DNA of 7,197 nt, taken from assembly GCA_003488525.1 (NCBI GenBank), contig DNLG01000054.1:16876-24072 (forward strand), given 5' to 3'. A program made the position numbers and the translations under genes. Numbering within the stretch: position 1 is the stretch's first letter; each line of letters opens with the position of its first letter. Positions 1 to 6,230 of the stretch are shown one piece after another. Origin of the DNA: Bacteroidota bacterium (GTDB lineage Bacteria; Bacteroidota; Ignavibacteria; Kapaibacteriales; Kapaibacteriaceae). The notes beneath the pieces were generated by a model that was not told where the DNA came from, did not search any database, and saw nothing but the letters and a program-made list of their open reading frames with translations.

Positions 1-498
1 GTCCTGACGTCGTCGTTCGACGTCCGTGATGGCATCCTGCGGAACGATCACGTTTTCAACCACGTCATCGAACGACGTCTGCAGTCGTGAGACCAGCCCC
101 ACAACGTGACGTCGGCTCAGTGAACCGGCTGTGAGGCTTATGCGCAGCAGCTGCGGCATGGCAGCAATCTCTGCAAGACCCTCCGACTGAACGCCGATCT
201 CTGACTGGAATTGCGACCAGACTTCTTCAGGCATCATCACCCGGGCGAGATGCACGTCCTGATGCCGTAGCACGCTGCGGCGCAGCTCGTCAATGCGCTG
301 CTGATCGGCACTGTCACGCATCACCACATCAAGAACAATGTTCTCTGCCGTGCGTCGGATGTCGCGATCAACCTCACGCAGAACCAGAGCGGCTGCGGCG
401 CTGAGCAGGCCGACGATGGCGATCGACAACACGCTGGCTGCCAGTGGCCAGGCTCGATTGCGGACGAAGGCCCGCGCCGTAAGCAACTGGATCCACAT
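1..498 (-). CDS. ftsX: FtsX-like cell division ABC permease (N-terminal part, cut by window edge)
   Basis: Reading leftward from the ATG at 498, 166 codons stay open to the window edge; the C-terminus is missing. The protein starts with a short basic cytoplasmic stretch (LTARAFVRNRAWP), then one hydrophobic segment at about residues 17-40, then a soluble region (about 41-160) of the kind FtsX places outside the membrane. In that region an 'ENI-hydrophobic' strand (ENIVLDVVM, about 53-61), a PEEVWSQF stretch where FtsX has its usual 'skeeAl..F' helix, and a PQLLRISL strand match FtsX order. The remaining three membrane segments would lie outside the window. FtsX normally pairs with the ATPase FtsE and transmits a signal across the inner membrane to cell-wall hydrolases. 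The start overlaps the flippase stop (TGATG), and a GGGAG lies 9 nt upstream, so translation is probably coupled. No ftsE is visible. A generic MacB/FtsX-fold permease is the alternative; the small ectodomain favours FtsX. Confidence 0.75.
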   Translation of the reverse strand, partial: MWIQLLTARAFVRNRAWPLAASVLSIAIVGLLSAAAALVLREVDRDIRRTAENIVLDVVMRDSADQQRIDELRRSVLRHQDVHLARVMMPEEVWSQFQSEIGVQSEGLAEIAAMPQLLRISLTAGSLSRRHVVGLVSRLQTSFDDVVENVIVPQDAITDVERRRQD

Positions 499-1802
499 CA
501 CCGGCTTCTCCCGAGCCGGCGAGCTACGAGGTTCTTTACGTCAGGCACTACACGCAGATAGGCCGAAAGAGGCAGGTCGAGGATCCTCTGCACGTGCAAC
601 TGGTAAAGGATGCTCACAACGACGATGTTGGCCACAAGGCCAAGACCGACGAGATGTGCCTGACCAGAGTACCCCACGGCAACAAGCACGGCAAAGGAAA
701 CCGTCACGCCAACGGCACTGTAGCGAAGAATCGAGGCGCTCTGACCGGCCGCAAGAATGATCGTACCCAACAGACCAAGGGGCATGATCAGAGCCGATGT
801 GATCAGCACGTTAAAGTGATCGACCGCCGTAGCGTACTCCGGAGTGAGGAATGTGATGATCAGGTTGCTGGCCCCGAGTTCCAGAATAGCAACGATAGCG
901 ATGATTGGTAACAACGTGAAGCTGACGGCCTTGGTGACAAGCGTCTGAAGATCCTCGATCCGACGCTGAGCATACATGCGCACAGCGGCAGGATACATGA
1001 GCGTTGTCACGGCATCGAATCCCTGCTCGAAGATGCGGTAAAGGTTCTTGGCCGGATTGTAGACGCCAACCACACCCACATCGAAGAACGCAGCGATAAC
1101 GTAAACGTCCAGCAGCTTCGGCGCAGTATTCAGCGCCGTTGCTGCCGCCAGTGGCAGGCCGTAGCCGAGATACGTGCGGGCCGTCATCGTCCCGCGACGA
1201 GAGAAGATGAGATCCTTGCGCGTCATGAGAACCGCAATCAGCGAGCTTGCGCCCATGCCCGCGAAATCAACAACCAGGATCTGCTCAAACGTCGTCAGAC
1301 GTCCCTGCGAGATCGCCCAGATCGTCAGCGCCGTGCGCACCCCAAACCAGACGGCGTCGACAAAGAACAGGTCACGCATGCGCATGTCCCGGTAGAGGAT
1401 CTTCAAGCAGAACATCCTCGGCAGAGTCAACAGGCAATAGAGCGGCAACCACTGGGCAACGAGGACAAACTCTTCGACGCGAAAAAGGTCGGTAAGGGGC
1501 TCGCGGAGCAGGAACATCAAACCCGACGAGCCGAGCACAACGACGGTGTGGATCGTCAGGGCAAGAAGGTTCACCCTCGGGCGCTCATCGGCATTCACGC
1601 CAAACTGGATCACACCGGCCAGAGCTGAGCCGTCGGAGACCATCATGATCCACGAGTTCAGGGCAACCAGAAGCGTAAACACGCCGTAGACTTCCTTGGG
1701 AAGTGCGGCGATCTGCAGAAACTGCACAAAGCCGAATCCGACGTACAATAGCTTGTCCGCCATGGACCAGGAGATCGCCCCGAGGTGCGCCGTAACCTTC
1801 AT
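498..1802 (-). CDS. Wzx-like polysaccharide flippase (MOP superfamily)
   Basis: The 434-residue protein is strongly hydrophobic, with about 12 predicted membrane segments (for example near residues 14-33, 42-66, 79-99, 147-164, 176-195, 211-228, 290-312, 330-352, 361-378 and 383-401). This is the size and topology of O-antigen/exopolysaccharide flippases. The first helix (HLGAISWSMADKLLYVGFGF) and the mid-protein stretch GVYNPAKNLYRIFEQGFD (about 246-263) resemble the usual Wzx 'G.y..A..l' region. By family, it would flip undecaprenyl-linked oligosaccharide from the cytoplasmic to the periplasmic face of the inner membrane; its substrate cannot be read from sequence. It lies 30 bp downstream of the heparinase-like gene on the same strand, and its stop overlaps the ftsX start by one base. 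The start has no Shine-Dalgarno but a TATCTTTG box ending 4 nt upstream, which may be its own promoter. A teichuronic-acid or capsule exporter of the same superfamily is possible. Confidence 0.85.
   Translation of the reverse strand: MKVTAHLGAISWSMADKLLYVGFGFVQFLQIAALPKEVYGVFTLLVALNSWIMMVSDGSALAGVIQFGVNADERPRVNLLALTIHTVVVLGSSGLMFLLREPLTDLFRVEEFVLVAQWLPLYCLLTLPRMFCLKILYRDMRMRDLFFVDAVWFGVRTALTIWAISQGRLTTFEQILVVDFAGMGASSLIAVLMTRKDLIFSRRGTMTARTYLGYGLPLAAATALNTAPKLLDVYVIAAFFDVGVVGVYNPAKNLYRIFEQGFDAVTTLMYPAAVRMYAQRRIEDLQTLVTKAVSFTLLPIIAIVAILELGASNLIITFLTPEYATAVDHFNVLITSALIMPLGLLGTIILAAGQSASILRYSAVGVTVSFAVLVAVGYSGQAHLVGLGLVANIVVVSILYQLHVQRILDLPLSAYLRVVPDVKNLVARRLGRSR
501..519 (-). promoter_or_regulatory. 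GC hairpin presenting the ftsX Shine-Dalgarno in its loop
   Basis: Plus-strand CCGGCT (501-506) and AGCCGG (514-519) are perfect 6-bp inverted arms around a 7-nt loop. In the minus-strand message the loop reads CGGGAGA and holds GGGAG, the only plausible ribosome binding site for ftsX, whose ATG follows 2 nt after the stem. The hairpin also encodes the last residues of the flippase, so a ribosome finishing the flippase would melt it. It may serve translational coupling. Confidence 0.45.
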
Positions 1803-1806
1803 GCGG

Positions 1807-1814
1807 CAAAGATA
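1807..1814 (-). promoter_or_regulatory. Candidate promoter box for the flippase gene
   Basis: The minus strand reads TATCTTTG, a full match to the TAnnTTTG element of Bacteroidota promoters. It ends 4 nt before the flippase ATG (its TAnnTT core ends 6 nt before). It lies in the 30-bp gap after the heparinase-like stop. No convincing upstream TTG element is found at 16-20 bp. If active, transcription would start at or next to the ATG, giving a leaderless message independent of the heparinase gene. Confidence 0.45.
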
Positions 1815-1832
1815 GCTGTCTGGTACAGCCGA

Positions 1833-3572
1833 TCAGGGAACATCACGACGAATGGCCCAGGAGATTTCACTGCCGTGCAGGCGCAGGCATGATGTGGTGC
1901 GGATCGAGGCAAATCGTTCCGAATATGTTGCCTGGTCGATCAGCCCCTTGGCCCCCGTCCAGCTGAGAACGAGCTGGGTCTGCCCAGAAGCAATCACCAG
2001 CTGCTCGTCCCCGATCTGCACGATGCGCACGTCGGGGTGGAACACAAAGACGCACTCGGCGCTGTGCCCGGCATTGCCGGTAAACACGTCGTGACCATGA
2101 AGAGCCCCCTGTTCAAGTGAAAGCTCACGGACATGGCGTCCGACGTCGGCGCGGATGATCTCGCCTCGGAGTACACCATCGGCGGTGCGCGCAAGTCTTC
2201 GCTCGAGGCGATCCTCGAGCAGCCAGAAGAGTCCCGACTCTCCGGCAGGGTATTCTGCCTGATCGGCATCTGCCGGCCACATCGTCGAGTGGCTGCCGGT
2301 CGAGCGCTGCTGATTGCGACGACGCATGTCCATGGTGTAGGTCGACGTGCCGGGGTCGACAACAAACCATCGTCCATCACAGCGCAGCGTCATGCTGTTC
2401 TGATCGTTGTGCGCATGACCGCCCTTACCGAACTGGCCCACCGGACCGTTACGAAGGGTACACTGCAGATGTTCGTCTTCGAGGACGGCCAGTCCGAAGT
2501 TTTGCATGTCGGTCGAGACGCGCATCATGGCAGCTGCGCCATGCAGCCGCTCGGCCACATCATACATGTAGGACATCTCCGGCTCGAAGCCGCAGAGCTT
2601 CATCGAGAGTCCGTCATCATTGTCGCCGATAAGGGGCATGCCCAGTCGCTCAAGCTGTCGGCACCGTGCAACAGCACTCAGCACCAGCGTCTGATGCGCC
2701 ACGTCTGCGCGAACCGGGGTCTGGGCCGCATGCATCAGGTGCAGCGCATGCACGAAGGTATCGACGATCTGACGGTGATATCCCGTGCTGCCCTCGTTAC
2801 TCATCCCGTCAGGCAGGATCTGCCGGGGGATCTCCGACAGCAGCCCCCTACAGGCATCGTGCTTCCAGAGGTCCGTCTCGGGCCGGCCCTCGACGTAGAC
2901 CGATGCCGCCAGTACGCCGAGCAGGTTCGCCGCATAATGCGATGTCGAGAGTCCTCCCCGGGACTCACGCTCGGCAAAGGTCAACAGGGCATGATCAATG
3001 GCCGTTGCCGCCACAATGCGGTCGCCATCTGCGCTGCGCCAGCCCGAGCGTTGTGCCCAGTCCCATGCCACGAGCATCGAATGCAGCCGTATGCCCGTGC
3101 CCATCGGGAACTGCCAGTGCACACCGGTACCTGCCGGATAGGCCGAGGCGAACGTAACGATCTCATCTTCCAGCAGCTGACACCATTCGTCGCGCCGCTC
3201 CGCGTCGAGATGCGCCGCCAGCGCGTAGGCGCACCAATGATGCATGCGGCTGAGCTCATGCACGGACCGAACATCCACGCCGGTCGGATCGGACTGGCCA
3301 ACGTTCCACCGGTCGATGCCGTAGGCCCCGATGTTGCCCGACCGCATCCTGCGCGCAAAGGCAAGCACGCTCTGACCATGCTGAGCAAACCAGGGGGCTG
3401 ATGGCAACGGAACGATATTCGTGCGCAGGCCGCGTCCTTCAGACGGCATGGTGGGGACAAGGCGTTTTGCCCGGCGAAGCTCACGAAAACGACGCAGACG
3501 GTCCACCAACTTCCCCACAAGGAAGGGCCGCATCGGTCCTCGAAGTATCCGTATCGTCCACGCCAGATTCAT
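1833..3572 (-). CDS. Heparinase II/III-family protein (polysaccharide lyase-like)
   Basis: The 579-residue protein has the two-part architecture of this family. An alpha/alpha-toroid-like N-terminal region (about 60-345) carries ELSRMHHW (106-113) and HWQFPMGTGIRLHSM (152-166), which match the family's usual 'WELsR.qh' and 'nW...mevaiR' stretches. It also has SHYAANLLG (211-219) and SNEGSTGYHR (258-267), likely contributing active-site His, Glu and Tyr. The C-terminal beta-sandwich begins about 365 and holds the hallmark GGHAHNDQNSMTL (384-396) followed by FVVDPGTSTY (403-412). Characterised members eliminate or hydrolyse uronate-containing polysaccharides such as heparin or alginate; many uncharacterised members sit in exopolysaccharide clusters, as here. 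No signal peptide is evident: the N-terminus is a basic amphipathic stretch, so export is uncertain. The ATG at 3572 lacks a Shine-Dalgarno but has TAAATT 6 nt upstream. It diverges from the asnB-like gene across 30 bp and precedes the flippase. Family assignment is firm; substrate is unknown. Confidence 0.88.
   Translation of the reverse strand: MNLAWTIRILRGPMRPFLVGKLVDRLRRFRELRRAKRLVPTMPSEGRGLRTNIVPLPSAPWFAQHGQSVLAFARRMRSGNIGAYGIDRWNVGQSDPTGVDVRSVHELSRMHHWCAYALAAHLDAERRDEWCQLLEDEIVTFASAYPAGTGVHWQFPMGTGIRLHSMLVAWDWAQRSGWRSADGDRIVAATAIDHALLTFAERESRGGLSTSHYAANLLGVLAASVYVEGRPETDLWKHDACRGLLSEIPRQILPDGMSNEGSTGYHRQIVDTFVHALHLMHAAQTPVRADVAHQTLVLSAVARCRQLERLGMPLIGDNDDGLSMKLCGFEPEMSYMYDVAERLHGAAAMMRVSTDMQNFGLAVLEDEHLQCTLRNGPVGQFGKGGHAHNDQNSMTLRCDGRWFVVDPGTSTYTMDMRRRNQQRSTGSHSTMWPADADQAEYPAGESGLFWLLEDRLERRLARTADGVLRGEIIRADVGRHVRELSLEQGALHGHDVFTGNAGHSAECVFVFHPDVRIVQIGDEQLVIASGQTQLVLSWTGAKGLIDQATYSERFASIRTTSCLRLHGSEISWAIRRDVP
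2201..2220. repeat. Perfect 8-bp inverted repeat with 4-nt loop inside the heparinase-like gene
   Basis: GCTCGAGG and CCTCGAGC flank CGAT. In the coding frame this falls in a Leu/Glu/Arg-rich stretch (LLEDRLERRL), where CTC and GAG codons readily create such symmetry. It could form a stable mRNA hairpin; no U-tract follows on either strand, so it is not a terminator. Confidence 0.4.
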
Positions 3573-3598
3573 TGTGGCAATTTACCACCGTAGATTTG
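3572..3598 (+). promoter_or_regulatory. Candidate promoter for the asnB-like gene
   Basis: TAGATTTG at 3591-3598 matches TAnnTTTG exactly and ends 4 nt before the ATG. A TTG at 3572-3574 lies 16 bp upstream of it, slightly shorter than the 17-23 bp I recall for Bacteroidota. The TTG overlaps the start codon of the divergent heparinase-like gene. Initiation about 5 nt past the box would fall on the ATG, giving leaderless mRNA. Confidence 0.5.
3579..3584 (-). promoter_or_regulatory. Candidate -10/-7 box for the heparinase-like gene
   Basis: The minus strand reads TAAATT, followed by exactly 6 nt and the ATG at 3572. It is a weaker match to TAnnTTTG (TAAATTGC) than its neighbours, and no upstream TTG is seen within the asnB 5' end at the expected distance. 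The call rests mainly on sharing the exact position of the box at three other starts. Confidence 0.35.
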
Positions 3599-3602
3599 AG
3601 CC

Positions 3603-5438
3603 ATGTGCGGTATCGCAGGAATCATTGATTCAACCCTGTCGGCCGACACCCTTGTCGACCTCGGATCGCGCATGTTGCGGGTTACGTCGCATCGGGGTCC
3701 GGACCACAGCGGCACGTTTTGTTCCCATCCGGTGTGGCTCGGTCATAATCGACTGAGCATCATCGACCTCTCGTCGGCCTCCCACCAGCCGATGTCCTAT
3801 CGTGATCTGACGATCACCTTCAACGGCGAGGTCTACAATTACATTGAGCTGCGGCAGGAACTCATTGAGGCCGGATATCACTTCGAGACCACCGGCGATA
3901 CCGAGGTCGTCCTCAAAGCCTTTGCCCACTGGGGCACGCAGGCCGTTGAGCGGCTCATTGGCATGTGGGCGTTTGCCATCTGGGATGCCGCCGAGCGGAC
4001 GCTTTTCTGTTCACGGGACAGATTCGGGATTAAGCCTTTTCACTACAGCTTTGCTAACGGACGACTCTACTTTGCCTCGGAGATCAAGGCACTTCGTGGT
4101 CAGCCCCTTGACCGAGGGGGCATCAATGAGGCACAGGTAGCACGCGGTCTCTACCTGGGCTGGATGCATCACTGGGATGAGACCTATTTCTCGGACATTC
4201 ACTCGCTGCCGGCATCCCACAACCTCGAGTGGCGCAATGGTCAGATCCGACGCTGGCAGTACGCTGACCTTGATCTGCATGAAGACACTCGGCTGTCTTT
4301 TTCCGATAGTGTCGAGGCATTTCGGGAGCTCTTCATCGATTCGGTGCGGATCACCTCGCGCCGCGATGTTCCGATGGGCGTATGCCTGAGTGGTGGCCTC
4401 GACTCAACGTCCATCGCCGGCGTGCTGGCGTCATCAACGCAGGAGCATGAGGTCCGCGCCTTTACAGCGTACTACACCGGAACCGGTGCCGTTGATGAAC
4501 GTCCGTACATTCGGCATCTTCTGGACCGATATCCGCAGATCGTCTCACAGGAGATCTCACCGACGGATACTGACGTGGCCGAGGCACTCGACCGCATCGT
4601 GCACCTTATGGACGCTCCGATGCCCTCGTCGTCCTACGTCTCGCAGTACTTTGTCATGGGGCTTGCAGCCAGCCACGGAGTAAAGGTTGTTCTCGACGGC
4701 CAGGGCTCGGATGAGATGCTCGGCGGGTACATGCATTCGCTCTACCGCGTCATCGCGGGTAAGATCAGGGAAGGCCGACTCCTGGAGGCACAGGCAGAAC
4801 TTCGCGCCCATGCCTCACGTCAGTCCTACCCTTTGAAACGTAGGCTGGATGTTCTGGCAAAAAGTCTTCTCAGCGCCGTGCGCTCCGAGCAGACGCTCTA
4901 CGAGCTGGAGTTCGGGCATACGTATCCATGGCTCATGCGTCAGGAACCTTCGGCATACCCTCTGCGACTCGGTCAGGCCGACGGCTCTCAGCTGAATGGG
5001 TTTCTCAGCAATTTGATGCGGGTTACGCTGCTGCCGACGCTGCTGCATACGGAGGACATCAACTCGATGGCCTTCAGTATCGAATCGCGGGTCCCATTTC
5101 TGGATCATCGACTTGTCGACCTTTCGATGCGCATGCCCACGGAACACCGCGTGCACAGAGGGGAGACCAAGCGCGTCCTGCGTGCTGCCATGCGCGGCAT
5201 CGTTCCGGATCAGATTCTCGACCGTAAGGACAAGACCGGATTTATCACGCCCGGACACATTCGCTGGCTGCGCGGTGCCCTGGCGCACAGGCTCGAGGGG
5301 CAGTGGAAAGAGCTCGAGCCGTACGTCGACCTTCAGCGTCTCGGTACCATGCTCGAGGCATACCGGCGCGGCGATGATCGTCATGCACTGCTGATCTGGC
5401 GACTGACCATGCTGCGCATGTTCCTCGCTGGCGCCTGA
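3603..5438 (+). CDS. asnB: Asparagine synthetase-family glutamine amidotransferase (AsnB-like)
   Basis: The 611-residue protein begins MCGIAGI, so after Met removal Cys2 is the N-terminal nucleophile of a class II glutaminase. Glutaminase residues follow: R50 (LGHNRLSIIDLS), N74-G75-E76 (FNGEVYNY) and G98-D99 (TTGDTE). The synthetase half has the PP-loop SGGLDS (263-268), LDGQGSDEMLGGY (364-376) and SIESRVPFLDHRLVDL (492-507), with a late K-DKTGF element (542-547). The family hydrolyses glutamine, channels ammonia and transfers it to an ATP-activated carboxylate. In asparagine synthetase the acceptor is aspartate. Here the residue equivalent to E. coli Glu348, the Glu of 'SGEGSDE', is Gln367. 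Together with the neighbouring heparinase and flippase genes, that makes amidation of a sugar acid or cell-envelope substrate a reasonable alternative. The ATG is fixed by Cys2; no Shine-Dalgarno precedes it, but TAGATTTG ends 4 nt upstream. The gene symbol refers to the family, not a proven reaction. Confidence 0.93.
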   Translation: MCGIAGIIDSTLSADTLVDLGSRMLRVTSHRGPDHSGTFCSHPVWLGHNRLSIIDLSSASHQPMSYRDLTITFNGEVYNYIELRQELIEAGYHFETTGDTEVVLKAFAHWGTQAVERLIGMWAFAIWDAAERTLFCSRDRFGIKPFHYSFANGRLYFASEIKALRGQPLDRGGINEAQVARGLYLGWMHHWDETYFSDIHSLPASHNLEWRNGQIRRWQYADLDLHEDTRLSFSDSVEAFRELFIDSVRITSRRDVPMGVCLSGGLDSTSIAGVLASSTQEHEVRAFTAYYTGTGAVDERPYIRHLLDRYPQIVSQEISPTDTDVAEALDRIVHLMDAPMPSSSYVSQYFVMGLAASHGVKVVLDGQGSDEMLGGYMHSLYRVIAGKIREGRLLEAQAELRAHASRQSYPLKRRLDVLAKSLLSAVRSEQTLYELEFGHTYPWLMRQEPSAYPLRLGQADGSQLNGFLSNLMRVTLLPTLLHTEDINSMAFSIESRVPFLDHRLVDLSMRMPTEHRVHRGETKRVLRAAMRGIVPDQILDRKDKTGFITPGHIRWLRGALAHRLEGQWKELEPYVDLQRLGTMLEAYRRGDDRHALLIWRLTMLRMFLAGA

Positions 5439-5442
5439 GGAT

Positions 5443-6192
5443 CTACTTTCGGCGGACGATGTTGATCATGCCGAGAAGAATCTCGCGCTTCGCATCCGAG
5501 ACCTCGATCTCGTCACCATTGCTCAGGATCACACGCATCATCTTTCCGCGGACAATCCTGCGAACATGACGGATGTTGATGATGTGTGATCGGTGCACTC
5601 GAAGAAACGTATTCTCGGGCAACGCATCCTTGTAGTCGCCGATGGTTCGCGACATCAGAATGTCACCCCCTCGGTCAAATGTCACCTGTGTGTAGTTGCC
5701 CTCGCCCTTTACGTGGATGATCGAGTCCGTAGGTCGCACCAAAAGTCCACTTTGATCCGGTAGCGCAATGATATCAGGGTGGTATGGGGCTTCCGGACTC
5801 CGAAACATCTGCGTCCGCATCGATCGGCGCTGCGCCACATGGCGAGCGCACAGCTCAAAGAGCGAAACGACCACGTCCTTCGGACTCTCCTGGCTTATGC
5901 ATCCAGTGAATGGATCAGCCCCCTCGGAAGTATCCGGCGCTTGGTCTGCCCAGAGGATGAGCTGGGGGGACACTACGGCGTCTGGGCGGGACAGCATCGA
6001 GGCCGACAATGGGTCAACCCCGGGGCCGATGACAATTACATCGGGTTCCACGAGCGCACTGCGCACTCGCGCTTCGTTGATACTTCCGCAGATGCTGATG
6101 ATTCGTATCGCGTCACCGACACAGGAACGGAGCTTTGTTTCGATAGTGTAACGATGCTCGTCGGTCACGACGAGCGCGAGACGCAAATACAT
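5443..6192 (-). CDS. LytTR-family DNA-binding regulator with degenerate receiver domain
   Basis: Starting at the ATG at 6192 the protein has 249 residues. The C-terminal half (about 137-249) is a clear LytTR DNA-binding domain: a 'hydrophobic-HVKGEGNYTQV' strand (159-170), FLRVHRSHIINIRHV (196-210) and GDEIEVSDAKREI (226-238). The N-terminal 120 residues have receiver-like alternation (LALVVTDEH; PDVIVIGPGVDP; LILWADQ) but lack key residues. The phosphoacceptor position after PDVIVI is G56, the conserved Thr/Ser after the fourth strand is Trp/Ala (81-82), and the usual Lys-Pro near 101 is absent. It therefore probably does not respond to conventional phosphorylation. No kinase gene lies beside it. 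An in-frame TTG at 6204 would add four residues; the ATG is preferred because GGAG lies 6 nt upstream. It diverges from the AEC gene and converges on asnB with a 4-bp gap. Regulatory targets are unknown. Confidence 0.88.
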   Translation of the reverse strand: MYLRLALVVTDEHRYTIETKLRSCVGDAIRIISICGSINEARVRSALVEPDVIVIGPGVDPLSASMLSRPDAVVSPQLILWADQAPDTSEGADPFTGCISQESPKDVVVSLFELCARHVAQRRSMRTQMFRSPEAPYHPDIIALPDQSGLLVRPTDSIIHVKGEGNYTQVTFDRGGDILMSRTIGDYKDALPENTFLRVHRSHIINIRHVRRIVRGKMMRVILSNGDEIEVSDAKREILLGMINIVRRK

Positions 6193-6198
6193 CCTAGA

Positions 6199-6202
6199 CT
6201 CC
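6199..6202 (-). promoter_or_regulatory. Shine-Dalgarno deciding the lytTR start
   Basis: The minus strand reads GGAG followed by 6 nt and the ATG at 6192. This favours that ATG over the upstream in-frame TTG at 6204, which has no Shine-Dalgarno. It sets this gene apart from the four starts in the window that have no such site. Confidence 0.6.
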
Positions 6203-6230
6203 AAATCAACAACTTTGAACGACGTAACAA
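6202..6230 (-). promoter_or_regulatory. Candidate promoter and direct repeat upstream of the lytTR gene
   Basis: On the minus strand a TTG (6230-6228), an 18-bp spacer and TTGATTTG (6209-6202) form a near match to TTG-N17-23-TAnnTTTG, with one mismatch in the second element. A direct repeat GTTGTT-N12-GTTGTT (plus-strand AACAAC at 6208-6213 and 6226-6231) overlaps both elements. LytTR proteins bind short direct repeats roughly 12 bp apart, often containing GTT, so autoregulation is possible. Confidence 0.35.

Noticed and set aside
6..113. Four GACGTC palindromes and an inverted repeat GACGTCG/CGACGTC (6-12, 18-24)
   Set aside because: They lie inside the ftsX-like reading frame and are explained by GAC/GTC-type codons for Asp, Val and Arg; there is no regular spacing or promoter context.
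2133..3401. A 422-codon plus-strand open frame antisense to the heparinase-like gene
   Set aside because: It lies wholly within a gene with clear family motifs, its translation is rich in His, Met and Arg with no recognisable domain, and GC-rich genes often leave long open antisense frames.
5290..5320. Inverted repeat GGCTCGAG/CTCGAGCC near the end of the asnB-like gene, considered as a terminator
   Set aside because: The loop is 15 nt, no U-tract follows, it is more than 115 bp before the stop codon, and it arises from repeated Leu-Glu codons.
4815..5384. A 189-codon minus-strand open frame antisense to the asnB-like gene
   Set aside because: It falls inside the conserved synthetase domain and its translation shows no domain or membrane pattern of its own; it is read as a by-product of the real gene.
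6193..6204. TTG at 6204 as the lytTR start
   Set aside because: It has no ribosome binding site. The ATG four codons later has GGAG at 6 nt, and the domain begins right after it. A leaderless TTG start is not excluded but is less likely.
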